Assembly (NCBI GenBank): GCA_030425705.1
Contig: JAUHZU010000014.1
Span: forward strand, 39,261-103,260
DNA length: 64,000 bases
Source of the DNA: Phycisphaerae bacterium
GTDB taxonomy: Bacteria; Planctomycetota; Phycisphaerae; Phycisphaerales; Phycisphaeraceae
Direction: 5' to 3'
In this document: positions 41,662-50,920 of the stretch, piece by piece
Numbering within the stretch: the first letter of the stretch is position 1
Layout of the letters: the number at the start of each line of letters is the position of its first letter
The notes under the pieces: model-generated
The model's database searches: none
Seen by the model: only the letters and a program-made list of their open reading frames with translations
What the model was told of the DNA's origin: nothing
Program-made: the position numbers and the translations under genes

Positions 41662-43839
41662 TCAGATATCCGCGCCGGTGGTGTCCGGCCCGGAGTCGGG
41701 CTGGTCAAAGTCACCGGCTTTGTAGCGTGACCAGTAGTCAGCCAGCTTCCGCTTGACCAACGGCGCAAGGATGATGCCCCCGATGATGTTGGGCACCGCC
41801 ATGCTCAGCAGCATCGCATCCGAGAAATCCAGCACCGGGCCCAGCGACGCGACCGCACCGACGAACACGCAGATGACAAAGATCAGCCGGAACACGATCA
41901 CGCTCTTGGCATTGATGAGGTAGCCCCAGGCCCGTTCGCCGTAGTAGCACCAGGAGATCATCGTTGAGAACGCGAATAGCACGATGCTGACGGAAAGGAC
42001 GTACGGGAACCACGCCCCGAGCCGTGTCTGTTCGAAGGCGTAGAGCGTGATCGCCGAACCGTTGGTCTCTTCGATCAGTTCTGGCGCGACATAGGCGTCG
42101 GTGATGAGTACGACCATCGCGGTCATGAAGCAGATCACGATCGTATCGATAAACGGCTCAAGCGAGGCAACAAACCCCTCGCGGATCGGTTCGCGTGTCT
42201 GGGCCGCCGAGTGGGCGATCGCCGAAGATCCGAGCCCGGCCTCGCTCGAGAACGCCGCCCGCTGGAACCCGACGATAAGTACACCCAGCACACCGCCAAA
42301 CGCAGATTTAAACGCGAATGCCTCAGTGAAAATAGTACCGACATGCTCGGGGATCTGCTTCAGGTTGAAGCCGATGACAATCAGGCACCCCAGTACATAG
42401 AGGATACACATAGTTGGGACGATCTTCGAAGTCGCGGCGCCGATGCGCGTGATCCCCCCGATAACAACCACCCCGACCAGGACCGCGAAGATCAGGCCAA
42501 AGCCGATACTGACCTTGGCTTTGGTCGCGGCACGCTCCTCCCGGTCGGCCTTGACTTCGTCCTCGGCCAGCGTGGTCTCGATCTGCGACGGTCGGAGCAC
42601 AGAACGTACATCTTCAATCGCCAGCCCCGCGCGGACCTCTGGCAGTGGTGTGTCGGCCGCGATCTGCGCGTCGGAACGCATCGCCGAGACCTGCTTGTCG
42701 TTCAGCAGTGGCCGGAGCACTTCGTCCGGGAGGTCGTCGCGTGCCTGCTCGGCCAGGGATTCCGCCTCTACAAACTGCGAGTAGAACCCTTCGAAGGCCT
42801 GGTTGGACTGGAACATGTTGCCTCCGCCTAGGGCAGCGCACATGCAGAACACCGCGAAGATGATGGCAAGCGACTTGCCGAGCCCGCCGAGTTGGGGGTT
42901 GATCTGCTTGAATCCCTTGTCCAGGTAGTACATCGGGCCACCGGAGATGCTGCCGTCAGGGTTGGTCGTCCGGAACATCTGAGCCAGCGATGACTCATGG
43001 AACTTCGCTGTCATCCCGAAGAGCCCGAGGAACATCATCCAGAAGATCGCGCCTGGCCCGCCGGTCTTCACGGCGATGGCGACACCGGCGATATTGCCCA
43101 GCCCGACGGTGGCGGACAAAGCGGAGGTTAGTGCCCGGAAGGGTGGGATATCGCCGGTGTCGTCGGACTTTGTGAATTTGCCCCGCACAACCGCCACGGC
43201 GTGCCCGAAACCGCGGAGGTTGATGAACTTATGCCAGAACGTAAAGAACACCGCGCCGACCGCGAGGAACAGCACGACAAACGGTGCGCTGGGCCCCGAG
43301 ATCAGCGGCGCGCCTTGTTTCGTCTCGGGGGTGCCGTCTTCCCCAATCGCCTGATAGGTCGCGCCTTTGGGGACCGTGACGATTTTCGGTTCGCCCTCGG
43401 CGCTGAGGATATCCTGCCCACGGGCGTTGACCAGGATCGCCTGAAACGCCTCTTCGGCGGTCTGCTCGACGGGTTCCTGGGTGTAAACCAACTCGCCTTC
43501 GTCGTCTCGGACTTCGTGTTTGAGTGTGCCGAAGGTGACGTCGAAGAAGAGGGTCGTAAACACCGCGTTATTGATTGCGCCAAGGAAGTTGTCAAACCGA
43601 TCGCCCAGAGAAGGGTCGCCCGCGATCGGGGTGATGTTGTAGACCCGGGGGAGTGCGTCCGCGTCGGTATCGGCCTCGGCCCTCTCTCCGGATTCCTGTG
43701 CGCTCGCGGTCACAGGCAGCATGAAGCTCAGGATCAACAGAATCATCATGGCTGGCCACGACCGCACCTTTCTATGAGTTGCGTTTGAGCCGGAGACAGG
43801 TCGGAGTTCGGTCATGGCGAAGTGCCCCAAGGGTGACAT
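41662..43839 (-). CDS. Sodium:alanine symporter (AGCS) family protein, enlarged
   Basis: 725 residues against the usual ~450-480. The AGCS core is clear: RALTSALSATVGLGNIAGVAIAV, GGPGAIFWMMFLGLFGMTAKF, GGPMYYLDKG, GFQRAAFSSEAGLGSSAIAHSAA and TMISWCYYGERAWGYL. Two additions stand out: an N-terminal signal-like helix (about 29-47) with a ~140-residue extracytoplasmic region, and an insert of about 100 acidic residues (roughly 355-455) within the transporter, between GGGNMFQ and KVSIGFGL. The start could also be the ATG at 43815 or the one before MMILLILSF; none has a clear ribosome site. Family members co-transport alanine or glycine with sodium. Confidence 0.88.
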   Translation of the reverse strand: MSPLGHFAMTELRPVSGSNATHRKVRSWPAMMILLILSFMLPVTASAQESGERAEADTDADALPRVYNITPIAGDPSLGDRFDNFLGAINNAVFTTLFFDVTFGTLKHEVRDDEGELVYTQEPVEQTAEEAFQAILVNARGQDILSAEGEPKIVTVPKGATYQAIGEDGTPETKQGAPLISGPSAPFVVLFLAVGAVFFTFWHKFINLRGFGHAVAVVRGKFTKSDDTGDIPPFRALTSALSATVGLGNIAGVAIAVKTGGPGAIFWMMFLGLFGMTAKFHESSLAQMFRTTNPDGSISGGPMYYLDKGFKQINPQLGGLGKSLAIIFAVFCMCAALGGGNMFQSNQAFEGFYSQFVEAESLAEQARDDLPDEVLRPLLNDKQVSAMRSDAQIAADTPLPEVRAGLAIEDVRSVLRPSQIETTLAEDEVKADREERAATKAKVSIGFGLIFAVLVGVVVIGGITRIGAATSKIVPTMCILYVLGCLIVIGFNLKQIPEHVGTIFTEAFAFKSAFGGVLGVLIVGFQRAAFSSEAGLGSSAIAHSAAQTREPIREGFVASLEPFIDTIVICFMTAMVVLITDAYVAPELIEETNGSAITLYAFEQTRLGAWFPYVLSVSIVLFAFSTMISWCYYGERAWGYLINAKSVIVFRLIFVICVFVGAVASLGPVLDFSDAMLLSMAVPNIIGGIILAPLVKRKLADYWSRYKAGDFDQPDSGPDTTGADI

Positions 43840-43951
43840 GTAAGAGAGCGCGACGGTTCGAATCTACGGGCCGAATCGCTGCCGTGCGGGCCGGTCCTCG
43901 CACCAGGGCCGCCTTGCCCGTCGGATGATGACGGGTCACACAGCGCGGCGG

Positions 43952-44566
43952 TCAGTCCCCCGCGCGCACCAGCCGGGGGTAGCCCAGGCGTTGGGTGACG
44001 CGGGTATTCAGCAGACGAAGCAGTTCGTTGACTTTCTGTTCGTCGCGGCGGGCGGTGAACGTGCCGGTCAGGCGCGACTGGCCCAGCAGGTCCTTGAAAC
44101 GCTCGCTGCGGTCGGCCAGCAGGAGGTCGGCCTCCCACAGGCTGCCGGTGATGCGGGCGGCGCCCGGCTTGTCTTCCAGGAACAGGTACCCCGCGCCGCT
44201 GTACACGCCGACCTCGCGGAAGAAGCCGTCGTCGGTCCGGCGGTCGGCGAAGACGATGTACTGCACCGTCGCGTTGGTGGCCTCGGGCGCGATCGGGGTC
44301 TGCCCGGCCTTCGGGGCCCAGAATAGCCGGACGGTCGCCGCCTGGGTCGGGTTGTCTTCGGGGCCGGCGATGAGCACGACGGTGACGCTGTCGTCCGAGG
44401 CGTAGGCGTAGTAGGCCTTATCAAAGTCGCCCTGCAGCCGGGCGGAGGACTCGCCCCGGCCGGTGACCGCGAGGGCGGAGTTGCGCACCGGCATCATGGA
44501 GCAGCCGGCGACCAGCGGCATCAGGACGAACAGGATGGACCACGGGGTGGCAAGGCGTCGGATCAA
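43952..44566 (-). CDS. Lipoprotein of unknown function
   Basis: 204 residues with a lipoprotein signal ending LVAGC (Cys22). The mature part is beta-rich, with VTVVLIAGPEDNPTQAATVRLFWAPKAG and TGSLWEADLLLADRSERFKDLL, and no domain that I can name. Its ATG overlaps the stop of the upstream amidohydrolase-like gene (ATGA), so the two are translationally coupled on the minus strand. Possible membership in a family specific to Phycisphaerae; similarity search needed to say more is not possible here. Confidence 0.7.
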   Translation of the reverse strand: MIRRLATPWSILFVLMPLVAGCSMMPVRNSALAVTGRGESSARLQGDFDKAYYAYASDDSVTVVLIAGPEDNPTQAATVRLFWAPKAGQTPIAPEATNATVQYIVFADRRTDDGFFREVGVYSGAGYLFLEDKPGAARITGSLWEADLLLADRSERFKDLLGQSRLTGTFTARRDEQKVNELLRLLNTRVTQRLGYPRLVRAGD

Positions 44567-45504
44567 GCCGGGTCCTCCTGCTTCTTGCTTGTTTGGGTAG
44601 GTTCGACAGGTATGTCGTCGGCCGGGCGGACCGAGGCGGCGTGGGCGTGCGCGGCGAGGGCCCGGCTCAGTCCGAGGGTCTCCAGCGTGTCGCGCTCAAC
44701 GATGTTGCGGAGCTGTTCCCGCGGGACGGACGGGAGCTGGGTGCCCTGGGTGAGGGTGTTGACCGAGTAGATGGTCTTGATCGCCTGCTCGGGAGTATTG
44801 ACCGGGTAGTTGCTGCCGAAGAGCACCTGCTCGGCGGTGCCGAGTTGGTGGGCGGTGAGCAGGGCGTTGAACAGCTTCCAGGGTCGGCCGACAAGCCCGG
44901 CGATGCTGGCGTAGACCTTGGGGTGCTTGGCCATGAGCGTAACGCCTTCGTCGACCCAGGGGTCGCCACAGGAGCCGAGCACGATGCGGAGGTTGGGGAA
45001 CTCGCGGGCGACCTCGTCGAGGAGGACGGGGCGGGCGAACTCCATGCGTGCGTCGCGGGCGAGCATGACGCCGGACTCGAAGAGCACGGGCAGTTGTTTG
45101 TCCTGGCAGGCCTCGAAGAGCGCCATCGCGCGGGTGTCGGTGGGGTGGAAGCCGGCAGCGGCGGGGCTGACGACTACGCCGACCAGCCCGAGCCCGACGG
45201 CGCGCTCGAGCGAGGCGATCGGGTCGCCTGCTTTGGGGTCGATCCCCGCGAATCCCAGGAGCTTCTGCGGCTGGCGGTTGACGAAGCCCGCGACCTGCTC
45301 GTGCGTGATCCGCCCGCCCAGGGCCTGGCTCTCGAAGCCCAGGAGCACGCAGCGGTCCACCGGCTCCATCGCTTCGAGGTAGTCGTCCGGGTCGGCGGAG
45401 GGGTCCTGCCAGGGCTCGTGCTTGCGGCGACGCATCTGCTCGGCGACGGCGGGGCCCAGCGGGTCCGGGCCGGTCCAGAGGCGGGTGTGCAGGTCGACGA
45501 TCAT
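44563..45504 (-). CDS. Amidohydrolase-related TIM-barrel protein with degenerate metal site
   Basis: 313 residues with the Amidohydro-rel fold: VDLH at the start, LGFAGIDPKAG, AVGLGLVGVVVSP, LFEACQDKQLPVLFESG, EFPNLRIVLGSCGDPW, HPKVYASIAGL and QVLFGSNYPV. Several metal-binding positions are changed: the usual HxH near residue 6 is HTR, the His of LGHxG is Ser178, the His in PVLxHxG is Glu143, and the Asp in GSDyP is Asn232. It is therefore probably not a working hydrolase or decarboxylase, and may bind or sense a small molecule. The lipoprotein gene is coupled to it. Confidence 0.8.
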   Translation of the reverse strand: MIVDLHTRLWTGPDPLGPAVAEQMRRRKHEPWQDPSADPDDYLEAMEPVDRCVLLGFESQALGGRITHEQVAGFVNRQPQKLLGFAGIDPKAGDPIASLERAVGLGLVGVVVSPAAAGFHPTDTRAMALFEACQDKQLPVLFESGVMLARDARMEFARPVLLDEVAREFPNLRIVLGSCGDPWVDEGVTLMAKHPKVYASIAGLVGRPWKLFNALLTAHQLGTAEQVLFGSNYPVNTPEQAIKTIYSVNTLTQGTQLPSVPREQLRNIVERDTLETLGLSRALAAHAHAASVRPADDIPVEPTQTSKKQEDPA

Positions 45505-45558
45505 GCGTCAGGTCGTAACTACGGGGTTCGGCCCGGGTGGGCGTGGGGCGTCCGTCGA

Positions 45559-45939
45559 TTAGCCGTCGTTCTGCGACTGGTAGTCTGCGGCGCTCAGCAG
45601 CGATTTGACCTGGTCGGGGTCGCTGGGCTTGATCTTCAGGATCCAGCCGGCACCGTAGCAGTCGTCATTGAGCAGCGCGGGGTTGTCCAGCACCTCCTGA
45701 TTGACCGCGACGACTTCGCCATCGATGCCCGAATACAGCTCGCTGGTGGCCTTGACAGACTCGACCTCGCCGAAGGTCTCGCCCTTGGCGATGGGCCCGG
45801 CGTCCTTCTCGACCTCGAGGTAGGTGATGTCGGTCAATTCGTCCACGGCGACCTGGCTGATGCCGACCAGGACGAGGTCGCCCTCGGGCTTGTGCCATTC
45901 GTGGCTGGAGAGGTAGTAGCGGTCCTCGGGTGCGGCCAT
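45559..45939 (-). CDS. gcvH: Glycine cleavage system H protein
   Basis: 126 residues from the ATG at 45939, which has GGAGG seven bases upstream; a longer frame to 46032 lacks this. It is the lipoylated carrier of glycine cleavage; the lipoyl lysine is K63 in EVESVKATSELYSGIDGEV, and YYLSSHEWH and LNDDCYGAGWILKI complete the fold. It shuttles the aminomethyl group between the P, T and L proteins. No gcvT or gcvP lies in the window, so the rest of the system is elsewhere. It is divergent to cysD. Confidence 0.95.
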   Translation of the reverse strand: MAAPEDRYYLSSHEWHKPEGDLVLVGISQVAVDELTDITYLEVEKDAGPIAKGETFGEVESVKATSELYSGIDGEVVAVNQEVLDNPALLNDDCYGAGWILKIKPSDPDQVKSLLSAADYQSQNDG

Positions 45940-46150
45940 CTGCCGTCCTCCAACGGGGGTGCATGCCTTGCTCGGCGGGTCTGCAGCGGCTGGCATCATA
46001 AGTCGCGGGCACGGGTTCGACAATGCGGGCACAACCGGGGGGCGTGCCGGTTTGAGGCGTGGCGATGCAGGTATGCGGGGATGAGACTAAGATCAGATCG
46101 GCGGGGATGTCTCGCCATCGATTGGCCGATACTACCTCGGGTACTCGGCC

Positions 46151-46165
46151 TTATCAGCCCGATAA
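46151..46165. promoter_or_regulatory. Inverted repeat upstream of cysD
   Basis: TTATC (46151-46155) and GATAA (46161-46165) with a five-base spacer lie about 43 bases before the cysD start, in the divergent region with gcvH. It could be a repressor or activator site for sulfate assimilation, but it is short enough to arise by chance. Confidence 0.25.
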
Positions 46166-46207
46166 CAGCCCGTTTGTCCCTGATCCGTCGTTTCCCAGAG
46201 ACCCCCC

Positions 46208-47116
46208 GTGAGCACGCAGACCCTCACACACCTCAAGCAGCTCGAAGCCGAGTCGATCCACATCATCCGTGAGGTCGCCGCCGAGTTTGATAACCCGGTC
46301 ATGCTCTTCTCCCTGGGCAAAGACTCGATGGTCATGCTCTGGCTGGCGCTCAAGGCCTTCGCGCCTGGCAAGCTGCCGTTCCCGCTGCTACACGTCGATA
46401 CCACGTGGAAGTTCCAGGAGATGTACAAGTTCCGCGACTGGGTCGCGGAGGAGTACGGCCTCGAGCTGCTGCGGTACACCAACGAAGAGGGCGTCCGGAA
46501 CAATATCAACCCCTTCACGGTCGGCTCGGCCAAGCACACCGACATCATGAAGACCCAGGCTCTCAAGCAGGCTCTGGACAAGTACAAGTTCGACGCCGCG
46601 TTCGGCGGTGCCCGCCGCGACGAGGAGAAGTCCCGCGCGAAAGAGCGCGTCTACTCCTTCCGCGACAAGAACCACCGCTGGGACCCGAAGAACCAGCGGC
46701 CCGAGCTGTGGAACCTCTACAACTCGACCGTCAACAAGGGCGAATCGATCCGTGTTTTCCCCCTGAGCAACTGGACCGAGCTGGACGTCTGGCAGTACGT
46801 CTACCTGGAGAGCATCCCGCTGGTGCCGCTGTATTTCTCGGCCGAACGCCCGGTTGTCGAGCGCGACGGCACGCTCATCATGGTCGACGACGACCGGATG
46901 CCGCTGGAGGCGGGCGAGACCCCGGTGATGAAGAAGGTCCGCTTCCGGACGCTCGGCTGCTACCCGCTCACCGGCGCGGTCGAGAGCGAGGCCGACGACC
47001 TGCCGACGATCATCCAGGAGATGCTGGTCGCCACCAAGAGCGAGCGCGAAGGCCGGGTCATCGACTACGACCAGTCCGCGTCGATGGAGCAGAAGAAGAT
47101 CGAGGGGTATTTCTAG
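46208..47116 (+). CDS. cysD: Sulfate adenylyltransferase subunit 2
   Basis: 302 residues from a GTG. It is the PP-loop (ATP pyrophosphatase) half of ATP sulfurylase: [13 protein letters not shown] (PP-loop SxGKDS), [32 protein letters not shown] and [13 protein letters not shown] are characteristic of CysD. With CysN it activates sulfate to adenosine phosphosulfate. cysN-cysC starts one base after the stop. No sulfate permease or reductase gene is near. Confidence 0.97.
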   Translation: MSTQTLTHLKQLEAESIHIIREVAAEFDNPVMLFSLGKDSMVMLWLALKAFAPGKLPFPLLHVDTTWKFQEMYKFRDWVAEEYGLELLRYTNEEGVRNNINPFTVGSAKHTDIMKTQALKQALDKYKFDAAFGGARRDEEKSRAKERVYSFRDKNHRWDPKNQRPELWNLYNSTVNKGESIRVFPLSNWTELDVWQYVYLESIPLVPLYFSAERPVVERDGTLIMVDDDRMPLEAGETPVMKKVRFRTLGCYPLTGAVESEADDLPTIIQEMLVATKSEREGRVIDYDQSASMEQKKIEGYF

Positions 47117-47117
47117 C

Positions 47118-49058
47118 ATGTCGCACCAGAGCGAACTGATCGAATCCGACATCCTCGGCTACCTCAAGCAGCACGAGCACAAGGAGCTCCTGCGCTTCCT
47201 GACCTGTGGGTCCGTGGACGACGGCAAGTCGACGCTGATCGGCCGGCTGCTCTACGACTCGAAGATGGTCTACGAAGACCAGCTCGCGGCCGTCACCGCC
47301 GATTCCAAGAAGTTCGGCACGACCGGCGGGACGTTCGATCCCGCGCTGCTCACCGACGGGCTGAAGGCCGAGCGCGAGCAGGGCATCACGATCGACGTGG
47401 CCTACCGCTACTTCTCGACCGCGAAGCGCAAGTTCATCATCGCCGACACGCCCGGCCACGAGCAGTACACCCGCAACATGGCCACGGGGGCCTCGACCTG
47501 TGACCTCGCGATCATCCTGATCGACGCACGGCACGGGGTGCAGACCCAGACCCGGCGGCACTCGTTCATCGCGTCGCTGCTGGGTATCAAGCACGTTATC
47601 GTCGCGGTCAACAAGATGGACCTCGTCGGGTTCAGCGAGCAGCTCTACGAAGACATCAAGCGGGACTACACCGACTTCGCCGGGAAGCTGGAGATCCCCG
47701 ACATCCGCTTCGTTCCGATGTCCGCGCTGGACGGCGACAACGTCGTCAACCCCAGCGAGAACACGCCGTGGTACGACGGCGGCACGCTGATGCATATCCT
47801 CGAGAACGTGCACATCGCCAGCGACCGCAACCTGATCGACTTCCGCTTCCCCGTGCAGTACGTCAACCGACCGGACCTGGACTTCCGCGGCTTCGCGGGC
47901 ACGATCGCGTCGGGCACGGTCCGGCCCGGCGACGAACTGATGGCCCTGCCGTCGCGCAAAACCAGCCGGGTCAAACGCATCGTCACGCGTGAGGGCGACC
48001 TCGACGAGGCCTACGCGCCGCTCGCCCCGACGCTCGTGCTTGAGGACGAGATCGACGTGTCGCGTGGCGACATGCTGGTCCACGTCAACAACGTGCCGAA
48101 GGTTGACCAGGCCTTCGAGGCGATGCTGGTCTGGATGTCCGAGCAGCCCATGACGCCGGGCAAGCAGTACCTGCTTAAGCACACGACCAACACCTCCAAC
48201 GCGGTGGTGTCCGACCTGCGGTACCGCATGGACGTGAATACCCTGCACCGCGACAAGGGCGTCGAGCACCTGGAACTGAACGAGATCGGCCGGGTAGTTG
48301 TCGAGGTGGCCAAGCCGCTGGCCTACGACCCGTACGCGCGCAACCGCGGGACGGGCGCGTTTATCGTCATCGATAAGCTGACCAACTCGACGGTCGGGGC
48401 CGGCATGATCCTGGACCGCGACCCGGACAGCGCCGCGAGCAAGCGCCGCATCATCGCGGAGAAGCGGGGCACGGAGACACGCGTCCACGCGTCGCTGGTC
48501 TCCGCGGAGGAACGCGCGTCCCGGCTGGGGCAGAAGCCGGCGACGGTCTGGCTGACCGGGCTGACCGGTTCGGGCAAGAGCGCGGTGGCCTACGCCCTGG
48601 AACGGCGGCTGTTCGACGAGGGCAAGCTCGCCGCGGTGCTCGACGGCCGGAACGCCCGGCTGGGGTTGAGTGCGGACCTGGACTTCAGCCAGGACGACCG
48701 CCGGGAGAACCTCCGCCGCGCCGCCGAGGCCGCCCGCCTGTTCAACGAGACCGGCCAGATCGCGGTCTGCGCCTTCCTCTCGCCTTCGGCCGACGACCGG
48801 GCGATGGCCCGCGACATCGTGGGGCCCGATCGCTTCATCGAGGTCTACCTGGATGCGCCCGAAGCCGTGTGCAAAAAACGGGCCGGCAGTGACGAGTTCA
48901 CCGACGCGAAGCAGGAGATGGCCGCCTTCAGCGACATGGCCGCGCCCTATGAGACGCCTGCGGACCCGGCGTTGACGCTGGAGACCGACGATATCACGGT
49001 CGACGCCGCGGTACAGAAGATCGTCGACCTGCTGAACGAGCGTGGGCTGCTGAAGTAG
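47118..49058 (+). CDS. cysNC: Bifunctional CysN-CysC: sulfate adenylyltransferase GTPase subunit fused to APS-kinase-like domain
   Basis: 646 residues. The CysN part (about 1-460) has G1 GSVDDGKST at 31-39, [23 protein letters not shown] and the beta-barrels typical of EF-Tu-like GTPases; it drives CysD. The C-terminal CysC part (about 470-640) has a Walker A loop GLTGSGKS at 481-488. However, the APS-binding loop, usually DGDNVRHGL, is DGRNARLGL (509-517), and the later KARAGEIKNFTG-type segment is shortened to [13 protein letters not shown]. The kinase may be weak or inactive. The fusion is common in bacteria. Confidence 0.93.
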   Translation: MSHQSELIESDILGYLKQHEHKELLRFLTCGSVDDGKSTLIGRLLYDSKMVYEDQLAAVTADSKKFGTTGGTFDPALLTDGLKAEREQGITIDVAYRYFSTAKRKFIIADTPGHEQYTRNMATGASTCDLAIILIDARHGVQTQTRRHSFIASLLGIKHVIVAVNKMDLVGFSEQLYEDIKRDYTDFAGKLEIPDIRFVPMSALDGDNVVNPSENTPWYDGGTLMHILENVHIASDRNLIDFRFPVQYVNRPDLDFRGFAGTIASGTVRPGDELMALPSRKTSRVKRIVTREGDLDEAYAPLAPTLVLEDEIDVSRGDMLVHVNNVPKVDQAFEAMLVWMSEQPMTPGKQYLLKHTTNTSNAVVSDLRYRMDVNTLHRDKGVEHLELNEIGRVVVEVAKPLAYDPYARNRGTGAFIVIDKLTNSTVGAGMILDRDPDSAASKRRIIAEKRGTETRVHASLVSAEERASRLGQKPATVWLTGLTGSGKSAVAYALERRLFDEGKLAAVLDGRNARLGLSADLDFSQDDRRENLRRAAEAARLFNETGQIAVCAFLSPSADDRAMARDIVGPDRFIEVYLDAPEAVCKKRAGSDEFTDAKQEMAAFSDMAAPYETPADPALTLETDDITVDAAVQKIVDLLNERGLLK

Positions 49059-49154
49059 CGTCTCAGCGCACCTGCCCTGACAATCCTCAGCCGCATCGTG
49101 ACACGATGCTGGACTCGATTGGCGTTGCGGTGCAGCAGGCCCGCTGTAGGACGC

Positions 49155-49160
49155 TATCCT
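49155..49160 (+). promoter_or_regulatory. TATCCT -10-like box before ggt
   Basis: TATCCT ends six bases before the ggt ATG, the third such case in the window. No ribosome binding site is present between them. Suggests a very short or absent leader. Confidence 0.35.
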
Positions 49161-49166
49161 GCGGCC

Positions 49167-50753
49167 ATGGCCGCATCACACAACCGGTATCCCTCCGCGC
49201 GGTCGCCGGTGTATGCCCGCACGGTCGTCGCGACCTCGCAGCCGCTCGCCGCGCAGGCCGGGCTGTCGGCGATGCAGCGGGGCGGCAACGCCATCGATGC
49301 GGCGTTGACCGCGGCCATCACGCTGACGGTGGTCGAGCCCACCAGCAACGGCATCGGCGGCGATGCGTTCGCGCTCGTGTGGGACGGCGAAGAACTGCTC
49401 GGCTACAACGGCTCGGGCCGGTCGCCCGCCGCGTTGACCCGTGACCGGTTCGCCGGGATGGACCGCATGCCGACGACCGGCTGGCTGCCGGTGACCGTGC
49501 CGGGCGCGGTCGCGTCGTGGGCGGCGCTGTCGTCCCGTTTCGGGTCGTTCCCGTTCGAGGCGCTCTTTGAGCCGGCGATCCGCTACGCCAGCGCGGGCTT
49601 TGCCGTCGGCCCGGTGACGGCGGCGGCGTGGGCGCGGGCGGCGGAGAAGTTCCGGGGCGCCGGTTTCGAGGCGTTTGCCGCGACGTTTACGCGCGATGGC
49701 CGAGCCCCGGCGGCGGGCGAGCGGGTCTGCCTGCCCGACCACGCGGCGACGCTTGCGGAGATCGCCACGACAGGCGGCGACTCGTTTTACCGGGGCCCGT
49801 TGGCAGGCCGCATCGCCGACGCCGCGGCCCGGCAGGGCGGGCTGCTGACGCGCGACGATCTCTCCACGCATGCGGGCCAGTGGGTCGAGCCGCTCCGTGT
49901 GCGGTACGGCGACGTCGAGGTGGCTGAGCTGCCGCCGAACGGCCAGGGCGTCGCCGCGCTGGTCGCGCTGGGGGTGCTCGACCGGCTGGGCCTCGGGCGG
50001 TTCCCTGTCGATACGCCCGACGCGGTTCACCTGCAGGTCGAGGCGATGAAACGCGGCTTCGCCGAGCTGACCACGCACGTCGCCGACCCCGAAACCATGT
50101 CGGTCGATCCTGTGCGGCTCATCGCGCCCGAGGCGCTGGACGCGCACGCCGAAGCGATCTCGCTCGACCGCGCAACGCACCCCGTGTCCTGCGTCCGGCC
50201 CGACCACGGCACGGTCTACCTCACCGCGGCGGACGACGCGGGCATGATGGTGTCGTTCATCCAGTCCAACTACATGGGCTTCGGCTCGGGCGTGGTCGTG
50301 CCGGGGACGGGTATCGCGATGCAGAACCGCGGTGCCGGCTTCACGCTCGAGCCGGACCATCCGAACACCGTTGCCGGGGGCAAGCGGCCGCTGCACACCA
50401 TCATCCCGGCGATGGCGCTGCGCGACGGCCGGCCGGTCCTGAGCTTCGGCGTTATGGGCGGGCACATGCAGCCCCAGGGGCACGTGCAGATGGTGGCACG
50501 ACTCTTCACCTACGGCCAGGACCCGCAGCAGGCGTCCGATGCGCCGCGCTGGTACGTCGACGAGCAGTGGCGGGTCCACCTCGAGCCCGGCTGGCCCGCG
50601 GCGATGGCCGACGCGCTGCGGCAACGCGGGCACACGGTCGTACTCGAACGCGATGGCCTGCTGTTCGGCGGCGCGCAGCTCATCCAGGCTACGCCGGCCG
50701 GATACTGCGCCGGCAGCGACCACCGCAAGGAAGGCCTTGCCGCGGGCGACTGA
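49167..50753 (+). CDS. ggt: Gamma-glutamyltranspeptidase family protein
   Basis: 528 residues from the ATG at 49167. The Ntn-hydrolase layout is clear: ATSQPLAAQAGLSAMQRGGNAIDAA near the N-terminus, TSNGIGGDAFAL, and the nucleophile threonine T349 in DHGTVYLTAADDAGM, where the precursor would self-cleave into large and small subunits. SNYMGFGSGVVVPGTGIAMQNRG and RPLHTIIPAM follow. No signal peptide is visible, so it may act in the cytoplasm, or be a related cephalosporin-acylase-type enzyme. The upstream frame from 49098 lies in the gap after cysNC and is not needed. Confidence 0.9.
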   Translation: MAASHNRYPSARSPVYARTVVATSQPLAAQAGLSAMQRGGNAIDAALTAAITLTVVEPTSNGIGGDAFALVWDGEELLGYNGSGRSPAALTRDRFAGMDRMPTTGWLPVTVPGAVASWAALSSRFGSFPFEALFEPAIRYASAGFAVGPVTAAAWARAAEKFRGAGFEAFAATFTRDGRAPAAGERVCLPDHAATLAEIATTGGDSFYRGPLAGRIADAAARQGGLLTRDDLSTHAGQWVEPLRVRYGDVEVAELPPNGQGVAALVALGVLDRLGLGRFPVDTPDAVHLQVEAMKRGFAELTTHVADPETMSVDPVRLIAPEALDAHAEAISLDRATHPVSCVRPDHGTVYLTAADDAGMMVSFIQSNYMGFGSGVVVPGTGIAMQNRGAGFTLEPDHPNTVAGGKRPLHTIIPAMALRDGRPVLSFGVMGGHMQPQGHVQMVARLFTYGQDPQQASDAPRWYVDEQWRVHLEPGWPAAMADALRQRGHTVVLERDGLLFGGAQLIQATPAGYCAGSDHRKEGLAAGD

Positions 50754-50920
50754 GGCCTGTACACCTGATTCCCGGCTTTGCTAACCGCGGACGGATTTCC
50801 GCAACCCCGCGGGGGGCTTCGGCGTACGATAAATGCCCCGCACCTGGTCACGCCTGCATCGTGCACGGCCCGGCTGCGTCTGGTTTTCGATCCCTTCACC
50901 CGGTTCAGGGCCCCCGACGC

